From positions 1 through 6,523 of the forward strand of contig CAJUSS010000173.1 in the NCBI GenBank assembly GCA_910588895.1: a stretch of 6,523 nt of DNA, written 5' to 3'. Both the position numbers and the translations under genes were made by a program. Shown here one piece after another: positions 1 to 5,606 of this stretch. How positions within the stretch are numbered: the stretch's first letter is position 1; each line of letters starts with the position of its first letter. Below the pieces are notes generated by a model that had not been told where the DNA came from, did no database searches, and saw only the letters and a list, made by a program, of their open reading frames with translations. This stretch comes from an uncultured Lachnospiraceae bacterium (GTDB lineage Bacteria; Bacillota; Clostridia; Lachnospirales; Lachnospiraceae).

Positions 1-193
1 TCACCCCATAGACAAATACCGCACAGATCATCTGCACCACATAATACCCGGAAAATATACCTAAAAAGAGCGGAAGCCCTTTCTTCCACCCGTAATTCGT
101 CACGGTATTTAAAGCCAGGATATTCCCCGGCCCCGGCGTAAACGCATTGATCACAGAATAAACAAAAAAATTACCTATCACATAGCCTGGCAT
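1..193 (-). CDS. LysE/RhtB-family amino-acid (or small-molecule) exporter, N-terminal part only
   Basis: The gene runs off the left edge; 64 codons are visible. The translation begins MPGYVIGNFFVYSVINAF and is followed by TPGPGNILALNTVTNYGWKK, the first transmembrane helix and the conserved PGP loop of LysE/RhtB translocators, then a second hydrophobic stretch (LPLFLGIFSGYYVVQMICAV). Family members are usually about 200 aa inner-membrane proteins that export amino acids or related compounds; the substrate cannot be read from this fragment. The start is set by the ribosome binding site AAGGAGA at 201-207 (minus strand), 7 nt before the ATG. It lies downstream of the flavin reductase on the same strand but is separated by a terminator and 262 bp, so it probably has its own promoter. 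A functional link with the reductase is possible but unproven. No frameshift is seen in the visible part. Confidence 0.85.
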   Translation of the reverse strand, partial: MPGYVIGNFFVYSVINAFTPGPGNILALNTVTNYGWKKGLPLFLGIFSGYYVVQMICAVFVYGV

Positions 194-236
194 GATAACA
201 TCTCCTTCCACTTACGATCATACAGCAGAATGTCAT

Positions 237-266
237 ATGATAGGTAATACTGTTTACTTATGCTAA
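237..266 (-). promoter_or_regulatory. Candidate promoter of the LysE-family gene
   Basis: On the minus strand TTAGCA (261-266) and TATCAT (237-242) are separated by 18 bp, giving 4/6 and 5/6 matches to sigma-70-type boxes, about 44 bp before the start codon. The -35 box touches the 9-bp-arm dyad at 266-288, a position suited to an activator or repressor. The call rests on sequence similarity alone. Confidence 0.35.
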
Positions 267-288
267 AACATAGGCTGGACCTATGTTT
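266..288. promoter_or_regulatory. Perfect dyad, likely operator upstream of the LysE-family gene
   Basis: AAACATAGG at 266-274 and CCTATGTTT at 280-288 are perfect inverted arms around the 5-bp spacer CTGGA. The dyad abuts the candidate -35 box of the LysE-family gene. It has no adjoining T-tract and its arms are AT-rich, so a protein-binding site is more likely than a terminator. Dyads of this size are typical operators for dimeric regulators such as MerR or TetR types. The cognate regulator is not known; it may lie outside the window. Confidence 0.5.
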
Positions 289-299
289 CGATATAGAGC

Positions 300-336
300 A
301 AAAAGGCAGTTCTGTCATGTCTGACAGGCTGCCTTT
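300..336 (-). terminator. Rho-independent terminator after the flavin reductase gene
   Basis: Read on the minus strand, AAAGGCAG (329-336) pairs with CTGCCTTT (302-309). An inner stem, CTGTC (323-327) with GACAG (312-316), extends it after a 1/2-nt internal loop. The T-run at 300-304 overlaps the 3' arm. It lies about 120 bp past the reductase stop codon and before the LysE-family gene, separating the two transcription units. No comparable T-run follows on the plus strand. Confidence 0.75.
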
Positions 337-455
337 CTCCATCGTAGACCATGTTATCTGCGATCAGCATATCGCATACAAGATCCTATCCAGGCGCGTA
401 TCCGACCGCTGCCGCAACGATCGTTCTGCTCATATGGACCAGATCTGTCCGGTCA
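337..455. other. Untranslated region between reductase stop and terminator; no gene seen
   Basis: This is 3' untranslated sequence of the reductase mRNA. It contains a small hairpin (TGCGAT 359-364 with ATCGCA 371-376). A 15-codon minus-strand reading frame starting MSRTIVAAAVGYAPG is too short, lacks a clear ribosome binding site and is not called. Confidence 0.5.
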
Positions 456-2507
456 TTATCCTAACCTGCCCATCTCCTTGATCGCCTTGATCGCAAAGGT
501 CAGGGTCCGCCCGCAGGCGATACCCGGCATCAGGCAGGGGTAGTTGTTGGCGAAGAAGCTGCCGGACATATCGCCGGTGATGTACAGCCCTTCGATAGGC
601 TGGCGGTCCTCATCCAGCGCCTGGGTATTTTCATTGATGGCGATCCCCTGCTCGGTGGTGAGTAAGGATGCTCCCAGCCAGCAGCCGTAGAAAGGAGCCT
701 GACGGATCGCGCTCAGACGGGGCGCCATCTTTCCAAAGTCATCATCGCTCTGCTTGTCGTACAGCTCATTGTAGCGCTCCACAGTGGCCAGGAAAGTAGC
801 CTTGGCATCTGCGTCAAAGCCCAGCTTGTCCGCCAGCTCTTCCAGCGTGTCCGCTTCAAAGATCAGGCCTTCTTCCACATACTGGGCGATCTGCCCTTCC
901 ATCATGCCAGGAACGTTGCGGGCCATGGCAGAGCAGCCGATGGTGTGGAAACGCTGGATATCCTCCATGTAGTTGGCATCATGAATCTGCGCATATACGC
1001 GTCCGGGCTGGTTGCCGGCCGCATAGGATGTATCGTTGTATGGGCTGGATTCGTTGGTGAATCGCTGCCCTCTGCGGTTCACTTTCAGGAAGGGCTGTGT
1101 GCCTGGATTGTACTGCTTTACGGTGCCCGGGAATGCCTTGCCGCCGAAGGAGGTGGGGCTTTCTGCATAGCCGCCGTCCACACCAGGGGCTACCAGGCCG
1201 CGGTCGAACAGCATAGGCGCAGCTTCCTTGTCAAGGGCAGCGCCTGCCCACATCGCCGCCCGGATCCCCATCCCCTGATCGCTGGGGCTGAAGCTGCAGG
1301 CTGTGGTCACACTGGTCCCTAAAGGATCCAGGGCTTCCATCATGTACGGATTTCCCGGATAGCCGCCGCAGGCCAGCAGGACACCTTTGGCCGCATTGAT
1401 ACGGACGAACTCTCCGGAGCTCTTCTGGGCGATGATGCCGGTCACGCGGCCGTTCCCGTCCTTTTCCAGTTTTACCAGACTGGTGTTGAAGTCGATGCTG
1501 TAGCCAAGTCCCTCTATGTACTGCTGGAACACCTCATTCCGAGGGATCTCGGAACCATGATAGGTGTGCTCCTGTTCCGGGAACATGTAGTCCGGGCTGT
1601 CCTCGCTTTCCGGCCAGCGGGCCTCCTCACCGGCGGTAAAGACACAGGTATAGTTATAGGGATCGCTCTCTAAGATCCCGGCTACAAAGTCGTGCATGGC
1701 AGCTGATTCGTTGATCCAGGTATTGACCACCTTCTGATCGCATTTGCCAGATGCATAGCGGCTGATCTCTGCCAGGAGCTTCTTGCGGTTGACCGTCACG
1801 CCGGCTTTCTTGGACTCGGAGCTGTCGATAGCGCCGTACCAATGGCGGGTATCCTGGACCACAGGGTTCTGCTCGATGATCCGGAACTCCAAGCCGTTCT
1901 GGGCCGCATAGGCGGCAGCGCACATACCGCCGTTCCCTGCGCCCACGATCAGGATATCCGTATCCCAGGTCTCCGCGATAGAGGCCTCATCGATCACCGG
2001 CTCTGTCCCCAGCCAGTCCTCCTCACTTCCCTTGTCAACGGTGACCACATCGATCACCGCCTCTCCTCTTGCCTGGGCAAAGCATTTATCCGCCGCCACG
2101 ATGACCGCCTGGGAGGTTATGGTGGAACCGCTAACACCGTCGATCTCTGTGCTCTGGGCAGACAGAAGGGCCTCCCGCAGCGCATCCCCTGCATCCTGGC
2201 CATAGCCCGGGGTCTCACCAGATACATCCAGGACCACATCGGTCACCTTCTCTTCATCAAAGGTCATGGTGACCGTGATCGTGCTGTGGATCCCATCGGC
2301 AGTACCGGTGTAGGTGCCGGGGATATATTTCCCGCTGGGAGCTGCTGCGGCGGCAGTGGTCTCGGCAGCGGCTGTAGTGCTCTCGGCAGCGGCACTGGTG
2401 GCCTGGGGCTCATTGTTGGCACAGCCTGTCAAAGAATTGACAGCCGCAACGCCAACAACACCGGCAACACCTCTTAAAAAGTTGCGGCGCGTTAATCGTT
2501 CAGACAT
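456..2507 (-). CDS. Tat-exported lipoprotein flavin reductase (FMN-binding + flavocytochrome-c/fumarate-reductase-type FAD domain), acceptor unknown
   Basis: The 683-aa protein begins with a twin-arginine signal (TRRNFLRG, R7-R8) and a lipobox LTGC (C29), so it should be exported folded and anchored outside the membrane. An Ala/Thr/Ser-rich linker covers residues 33-58. Residues ~60-145 form an FMN_bind domain with DGVSGSTITS (123-132), the site where ApbE-type transferases attach FMN, probably at T129. The FAD domain starts at 183 with ILIVGAGNGG (dinucleotide fold). NRRGQRFTNE (477-486) corresponds to the segment that in fumarate reductases carries the catalytic Arg, and the C-terminus has GLYITGD (640-646) before a final FAD-contacting loop. 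Homologues reduce fumarate, urocanate, cinnamates or other acceptors in anaerobic respiration. The last motif (NNYPCLMPGIACGR) does not match classical fumarate reductase as I know it, so the substrate is left open. There are no heme CxxCH motifs; electrons must come from another membrane donor. The start is fixed by AAAGGAGG at 2515-2522. Confidence 0.92.
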   Translation of the reverse strand: MSERLTRRNFLRGVAGVVGVAAVNSLTGCANNEPQATSAAAESTTAAAETTAAAAAPSGKYIPGTYTGTADGIHSTITVTMTFDEEKVTDVVLDVSGETPGYGQDAGDALREALLSAQSTEIDGVSGSTITSQAVIVAADKCFAQARGEAVIDVVTVDKGSEEDWLGTEPVIDEASIAETWDTDILIVGAGNGGMCAAAYAAQNGLEFRIIEQNPVVQDTRHWYGAIDSSESKKAGVTVNRKKLLAEISRYASGKCDQKVVNTWINESAAMHDFVAGILESDPYNYTCVFTAGEEARWPESEDSPDYMFPEQEHTYHGSEIPRNEVFQQYIEGLGYSIDFNTSLVKLEKDGNGRVTGIIAQKSSGEFVRINAAKGVLLACGGYPGNPYMMEALDPLGTSVTTACSFSPSDQGMGIRAAMWAGAALDKEAAPMLFDRGLVAPGVDGGYAESPTSFGGKAFPGTVKQYNPGTQPFLKVNRRGQRFTNESSPYNDTSYAAGNQPGRVYAQIHDANYMEDIQRFHTIGCSAMARNVPGMMEGQIAQYVEEGLIFEADTLEELADKLGFDADAKATFLATVERYNELYDKQSDDDFGKMAPRLSAIRQAPFYGCWLGASLLTTEQGIAINENTQALDEDRQPIEGLYITGDMSGSFFANNYPCLMPGIACGRTLTFAIKAIKEMGRLG

Positions 2508-2598
2508 TTTTCGTCCTCCTTTATGATATGATATAGCAGGGTCAAAAGGTCATGAGGATCTTGCTCGTATGGATGACTTTTAGACCCATAAAAACATG

Positions 2599-2624
2599 AA
2601 AAAGCAGCCCGAAAGGGGTTACTG
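2599..2624 (-). terminator. Possible leader terminator or riboswitch closing arm
   Basis: On the minus strand CAG (2622-2624) and CCC (2615-2617 complement) pair with GGG and CTG (2605-2610) around TTTC, with a 4-nt bulge, and the T-run 2599-2603 follows. Alone it is a weak terminator. The same CTGCTT arm (2602-2607) can instead pair with AAGCAG from 4491-4496 in the pre-insertion leader, which would make it part of a switch. Both readings are inference from base pairing. Confidence 0.3.
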
Positions 2625-2632
2625 TCCACACC
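2624..2632. repeat. Target-site duplication of the IS4 element, left copy
   Basis: GTCCACACC directly precedes the left inverted repeat and is repeated exactly at 4396-4404 after the right one. Nine bp is within the range made by IS4-family transposition and indicates a simple, fairly recent insertion. Confidence 0.85.
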
Positions 2633-2651
2633 CAATGTCATTTACTTAACG
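2633..2651 (+). repeat. Left terminal inverted repeat of the IS4 element
   Basis: CAATGTCATTTACTTAACG differs from the right copy only at position 16 (A versus G). Extending by one more base outward (C) is also possible because both flanks allow it; the 9-bp duplication favours the end given here. Confidence 0.85.
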
Positions 2652-2681
2652 GGATCTGGGATCTTTGCCCCAGATCCCGTT
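2648..2681. repeat. Perfect 13-bp hairpin just inside the IS4 left end
   Basis: AACGGGATCTGGG (2648-2660) and CCCAGATCCCGTT (2669-2681) are perfectly complementary around an 8-nt loop. It overlaps the inner edge of the left inverted repeat. There is no adjacent T-run, so it is not a standard terminator. In other IS elements, hairpins in this position limit transposase production from transcripts entering from outside by hiding the ribosome binding site; that role is inferred here. Confidence 0.7.
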
Positions 2682-2729
2682 CCTCTACCAGTAACCAAAA
2701 TTTTTTTTGTTTTTTTATTTAAAGGTTTG

Positions 2730-2779
2730 ACAAACGCCTCCGTTTGTGCGGCCTTTTTCTGATGGATCAGAAAAAGGCC
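2730..2779 (+). repeat. Two consecutive hairpins in the transposase leader
   Basis: ACAAACG (2730-2736) pairs with CGTTTGT (2741-2747) around a 4-nt loop. Immediately after, GGCCTTTTTCTGAT (2750-2763) pairs perfectly with ATCAGAAAAAGGCC (2766-2779), with only GG between the arms. The 14-bp near-palindrome may extrude in DNA or form a very stable RNA stem upstream of the transposase ribosome binding site. The first hairpin followed by TTTTT may also act as a weak rightward terminator. Confidence 0.65.
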
Positions 2780-2832
2780 TATCGATCAGGAAATGTCTTC
2801 TATCAACATCTATCTGATCAAGGAGGTACATC

Positions 2833-4146
2833 ATGCCATACTCTGATACTGTAAAAGCGAGGCTCCTTGCCTCGATCGACGAGCTCGCTGCGGATCCTGA
2901 GAGATATGCGGTCGATCCCGGCAGGGACTTCTCCCGCAACCGAAAACTGGGGATCAAAAAGCTGCTCCATATGCTCCTGACCATGGAGGCAGGAGCCATC
3001 AAAGAGGAGCTCTATCGCTATCTCGGGCGTACTACCGAGGCCCCCTCTAAAGCTTCCTTTTACAAGCAACGGAAAAAACTGAAGGATGGTCCCTTGATGG
3101 AGCTGCTCCTCTCCTTTGACCAAAAATGTGAGAGACATCTCTTTAAAAGACGATACTCCCTGGTCGCCTGCGACGGCTCTGCTGCAGACATCTATAGGGA
3201 CCCCACAGATCCCGATACGTACTTTGGGCCCAGCGGGAAGTCCACGAAGGGCTTCGACCAGATCTATCTCAATGCCTCTTTTTCCATCTTGGACAAGCGG
3301 TATACCGATCTGGTGGTCCAGCCCGCAAGGAAACGTGATGAGTATAGCGCGTTCTGCCAGATGGTCGATCGGTCCAGGACCGATGTCCCCATCATCTATA
3401 TATGTGACAGGGGCTATGCATCCTATAACAACTTTGCACATGTGATCGAGAAGGGACAGTACTTCCTCATACGCTGTACAGATGTCAGGACCGAGAGGCT
3501 CCTGGGCTTTTCACTGGATGGGGTCAGAGAGCTCGACTACCATGTCGACCGTATCTTGTCCAGGTCACAGTCTGTAAAGAAACGCCTGCACCCCGAGCTG
3601 GCAGAGCAGTACAGGCACGTCTGCCGGGAGGTCCCCATGGACTATATCACGGAGGACCGCCCTGAGTATAGCCTATCCCTGCGCGTGGTCAGGATCGAGA
3701 TAGCCAAGGGAGTTTATGAGGATCTCATCACGAACCTTCCTGATATCGACTTTGATATCCATGACTTCAAGGAGTTATATCACCTACGGTGGGATGAGGA
3801 GACGGCCTTCCGTGATCTAAAGTATCCTCTGTGCTTGACAGCGTTCCACTCTAAAAAATATGCGTATATCGTACAGGAGGTGTGGGCGAGGGCAGTCCTA
3901 TACGATCTCTGTTCTGAGATCTCCATGCATGTAGAGATACCAAAAAAGGACAGAAAGCATGTGTATAAGGTCAACTTTGCACAAGCCATCAAGATATGCC
4001 GGGACTTTTTGCGGATACATGACAAGACCACAACATTGGATGTGGAAGGCCTGATCGCCCAGAACATCGAACCGATCAGGCCTGGTCGGGCCTTCCCACG
4101 ACAAAAGAGGTTCCGGCTACCGATGAGCTTCTGCTACCGCAACTAG
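2833..4146 (+). CDS. IS4-family transposase (DDE)
   Basis: The 437-aa enzyme catalyses cut-and-paste movement of the surrounding IS. The RNase-H-like catalytic core is complete: first Asp in VACDGS (D114), second Asp in YICDRGY (D192), and the IS4 signature Y-(2)-R-(3)-E-(6)-K exactly as Y316, R319, E323 and K330 in YHLRWDEETAFRDLK. The insertion of about 130 residues between the second Asp and the Glu is the beta-strand-rich region usual for IS4 members. The N-terminal ~100 residues are helical and basic, as expected for end binding. The start is fixed by AAGGAGGT at 2820-2827, 5 nt before the ATG. The length is normal and there is no frameshift or internal stop. Its leader carries several hairpins that could hold expression down; a TTGACA at 2727-2732 lacks a -10 partner at proper spacing, so its promoter is not assigned. 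Confidence 0.95.
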   Translation: MPYSDTVKARLLASIDELAADPERYAVDPGRDFSRNRKLGIKKLLHMLLTMEAGAIKEELYRYLGRTTEAPSKASFYKQRKKLKDGPLMELLLSFDQKCERHLFKRRYSLVACDGSAADIYRDPTDPDTYFGPSGKSTKGFDQIYLNASFSILDKRYTDLVVQPARKRDEYSAFCQMVDRSRTDVPIIYICDRGYASYNNFAHVIEKGQYFLIRCTDVRTERLLGFSLDGVRELDYHVDRILSRSQSVKKRLHPELAEQYRHVCREVPMDYITEDRPEYSLSLRVVRIEIAKGVYEDLITNLPDIDFDIHDFKELYHLRWDEETAFRDLKYPLCLTAFHSKKYAYIVQEVWARAVLYDLCSEISMHVEIPKKDRKHVYKVNFAQAIKICRDFLRIHDKTTTLDVEGLIAQNIEPIRPGRAFPRQKRFRLPMSFCYRN

Positions 4147-4376
4147 CTGGCGCTCGACCGACCATGATGACTATACTACACGATCAGACGGATAGCAATG
4201 GACTTTTAAAAAAAATATCACCTATCCGTCTTATCGTCATGCCCATTTATCCCTGCCACCCGGCATCTCACGCCATGATATGGCGGATCCGACCCCAAAA
4301 GAGCAGGGATATCCCCCCTATCCGCTTAAGTTGATAGGCGATCTGGCTGAGAGTAGCCCATAATACTGCTATCTGA
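4147..4376 (+). other. Non-coding right part of the IS4 element
   Basis: No gene is seen. A dyad of 10-bp arms, AGACGGATAG (4186-4195) and CTATCCGTCT (4222-4231), encloses 26 nt that include an A/T run. It may form a stem after the transposase stop, but it lacks a following T-run. The remainder is unremarkable. Confidence 0.5.
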
Positions 4377-4395
4377 CGTCAAGTAAATGACATTG
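4377..4395 (-). repeat. Right terminal inverted repeat of the IS4 element
   Basis: Read on the minus strand it is CAATGTCATTTACTTGACG, matching the left end at 18 of 19 positions. Confidence 0.85.
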
Positions 4396-4404
4396 GTCCA
4401 CACC
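4396..4404. repeat. Target-site duplication of the IS4 element, right copy
   Basis: GTCCACACC is identical to 2624-2632. Its TCCAC (4397-4401) can pair with GTGGA at 4411-4415, so the insertion target lay in one arm of a small hairpin, and the duplication has kept that hairpin on this side. Confidence 0.85.
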
Positions 4405-4496
4405 CATGCCGTGGAGTCTGCCCTAGTACCGCTGCGTCCTCGCCAAAGCATTGGAGCGAGAGGGCGGACCTTGATGGTTAGACCAAAAAACTGCTT
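4397..4496 (-). ncRNA. Candidate structured leader RNA of the flavin reductase (distal half, separated by the IS)
   Basis: Read leftward from the predicted reductase promoter, this region has nested complementary segments. AGGGC-G-GAC (4461-4469) is complementary to GTC-T-GCCCT (4416-4424). Inside it CTCG/CCAA (4439-4446) pairs with TTGG/CGAG (4451-4454, 4457-4460) with a 2-nt bulge. GTGGA (4411-4415) pairs with TCCAC (4397-4401). Before the IS inserted, AAGCAG (complement of 4491-4496) could pair with CTGCTT (complement of 2602-2607), closing a multibranch structure followed by a U-run. This resembles riboswitch or attenuator architecture, but I do not recognise it as a known class. Only pairing was examined; no covariation is available. 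It could be chance. Confidence 0.35.
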
Positions 4497-4525
4497 GACG
4501 ATCGTTAAACAAAGTATGGTATCAT
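4495..4525 (+). promoter_or_regulatory. Promoter candidate for the MerR-family gene (19-bp spacer)
   Basis: TTGACG (4495-4500) and TATCAT (4520-4525) each match the sigma-70 consensus at 5/6, with a 19-bp spacer. Transcription would start near 4532, leaving a ~160-nt leader before the MerR gene. Its -10 overlaps the -10 of the opposing promoter at 4524-4529, as in MerR-type divergent control regions. Confidence 0.5.
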
Positions 4526-4554
4526 TATATAACCTGCACTAGGTCTCGAGTCAA
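4524..4554 (-). promoter_or_regulatory. MerR-type promoter firing toward the flavin reductase, with operator dyad
   Basis: On the minus strand TTGACT (4549-4554) and a perfect TATAAT (4524-4529) are separated by 19 bp, the overlong spacing that MerR-family activators correct by twisting the DNA. Inside the spacer ACCT (4532-4535) and AGGT (4541-4544) form a short dyad centred at 4538, close to the spacer centre, where MerR dimers bind. The MerR-family gene starts 137 bp away in the opposite direction. The transcript would start near 4517 and now has to cross the IS4 element to reach the reductase. Confidence 0.55.
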
Positions 4555-4690
4555 TAACAGAGGCTTCGATCATCTGAAAACTGCCAAAAAGCAAAACCTA
4601 TGCGTTCATGGGCGATAGAAAATGTAGAAATATCCACAATGCTGCCCTATCGATACAAACAGTCAGATCACAGAAGGAGATGATATCTAG

Positions 4691-5533
4691 ATGGACAAGC
4701 GTTATAAGATCGGTGAATTTGCAAAAAACCTGGGGGTAAGTGCCGGGTTTTTAAAACATCATGAGAAACATGGACTGTTAAGACCGCAGGTCGCAGGATC
4801 TGGATACTGGTATTATGAGTTCCATCAGGCCATGCAGGTGGTACAGTGCCTGCGCATGCAGAGTATGGGGTTCACCAGCAAGGAGATATCGGACATACTG
4901 AACCACACGGCATCTGTGGATATACCATCGCTGTTTAAAGAAAAACGGGATATGATCGTCCGTCAATATCATCTGTATAAGGAGATGCTCCGCTATCTGG
5001 ACCGCCTGTCCGACGAAGAGGCGAGCGCTTTGGAGAAGGAAGGCGCGGAGGAATGGAGCATCCTGAGGCCAAGAGCATTTTATTATATGGAAAATGCATC
5101 CGAGGGCAGGTTCATAGGCAACGAGGAGCAGTATGAGGCGGCCCTTAAATGGAATGCATACATGCCCATGGTGGAAACCTGCGCCCGGTTCACATGTCTG
5201 GATCCCAGTCCATGCCTGGAGTCCATAGGACAGTGGGATATGGGATTGAGGATCGACCGGGATGTTGCCGAACGACTGGATATCTTCCTCAACAAGGCCG
5301 TGCGGCTGGTGGAGCCAAAGAAATGTCTGGTCTACTATGTGCGGGAGGAGCGCAAACGGAACCTGGGAGACCCAAAGAGCGCCCGCGGCCTGATCCTGGA
5401 GCGGCCTTTGGATATCTGCCGCAGGCATGGCTTCCATATGGCCGGGGATATCTATTCTGTGCAGCTGTTCTGTTCCACAGCGCAAGATAAGAACCATATG
5501 CAGGAGATGGTGATGATCCCGGTAGAGGCATGA
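4691..5533 (+). CDS. MerR-family transcriptional regulator with C-terminal sensor domain
   Basis: The 280-aa protein starts with a MerR winged helix-turn-helix: YKIGEFAKNLGVSAGFLKHH (5-24), EKHGLLRP (25-32), GYWYYEFHQA (38-47) and the second helix pair through FTSKEISDIL (61-70). The usual RYYE of the family is KHHE here. Residues ~76-118 form a charged helix suited to the dimer coiled coil. Residues ~125-280 are a separate domain with YYMENASEG and ending SVQLFCSTAQ; this architecture resembles MerR members with a GyrI/BmrR-like effector domain that binds small organic ligands, although the family is not certain. Seven cysteines are scattered and do not form a typical metal-binding pair, so a metal sensor is less likely. 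AAGGAGA at 4674-4680 sets the start with a rather long 10-nt spacing. It probably regulates itself and the divergent flavin reductase through the 4495-4554 region. Its stop is only 12 bp from the IS256-type end. Confidence 0.88.
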   Translation: MDKRYKIGEFAKNLGVSAGFLKHHEKHGLLRPQVAGSGYWYYEFHQAMQVVQCLRMQSMGFTSKEISDILNHTASVDIPSLFKEKRDMIVRQYHLYKEMLRYLDRLSDEEASALEKEGAEEWSILRPRAFYYMENASEGRFIGNEEQYEAALKWNAYMPMVETCARFTCLDPSPCLESIGQWDMGLRIDRDVAERLDIFLNKAVRLVEPKKCLVYYVREERKRNLGDPKSARGLILERPLDICRRHGFHMAGDIYSVQLFCSTAQDKNHMQEMVMIPVEA

Positions 5534-5606
5534 GATACAAAGAGCGAGGCTGTTTCAAAGTTTGTGTAAAGTCGAAAACTGATATAAGATATGTCGTTAG
5601 TTACGG

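Larger units (their letters stand above)
2508..2632 (-). promoter_or_regulatory. Proximal half of the reductase leader, with a long dyad
   Basis: This stretch between the reductase start and the IS4 element has no good sigma-70 promoter pointing left: a TTGACC at 2540-2545 has no -10 box at suitable spacing before the ribosome binding site. It contains a dyad with 15-nt arms, GGGTCAAAAGGTCAT (2539-2553) and ATGACTTTTAGACCC (2573-2587), complementary at 13 of 15 positions around a 19-nt spacer. It also contains a short GC-rich hairpin followed by a T-run (2599-2624). It is best read as 5' untranslated RNA whose promoter lies beyond the IS. Confidence 0.5.
2633..4395 (+). mobile_element. Complete IS4-family insertion sequence, 1763 bp
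   Basis: The element is bounded by 19-bp inverted repeats that match at 18 positions: CAATGTCATTTACTTAACG at 2633-2651 and the complement of CAATGTCATTTACTTGACG at 4377-4395. A 9-bp direct duplication, GTCCACACC, flanks it. It carries one transposase gene read rightward (2833-4146) with all catalytic residues, a ~180-bp leader rich in hairpins and a ~230-bp non-coding right end. The intact ends, exact target duplication and open transposase suggest that it could still move. It sits between the divergent MerR regulator and flavin reductase genes, inside what would be the reductase mRNA leader. The specific IS name cannot be given without a database comparison. Confidence 0.93.

Noticed and set aside
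395..442. 15-codon minus-strand frame MSRTIVAAAVGYAPG after the reductase stop
   Set aside because: It is too short to support as a gene or remnant; no family could be identified and the downstream frames do not continue convincingly.
260..481. 73-codon plus-strand frame
   Set aside because: It crosses the terminator hairpin and the end of the reductase gene on the opposite strand, has no ribosome binding site and no recognisable protein features.
1842..2477. 211-codon plus-strand frame opposite the reductase N-terminal half
   Set aside because: It is a shadow of the high-confidence reductase gene. The composition is irregular and there is no family resemblance or translation signal.
2727..2732. 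TTGACA as the transposase -35 box
   Set aside because: The bases 16-19 bp downstream are GC-rich hairpin sequence with no -10 box.
4420..4445. Resemblance to a T-box (TAGTACCGCTGCGTCC) on the plus strand
   Set aside because: The conserved T-box core is not matched, the stretch lies upstream of the plus-strand promoter and no tRNA synthetase or amino-acid gene follows.
4778..5497. 239-codon minus-strand frame opposite the MerR gene
   Set aside because: It is antisense to a clear MerR-family protein. The predicted sequence is rich in His and Pro with no coherent domain.
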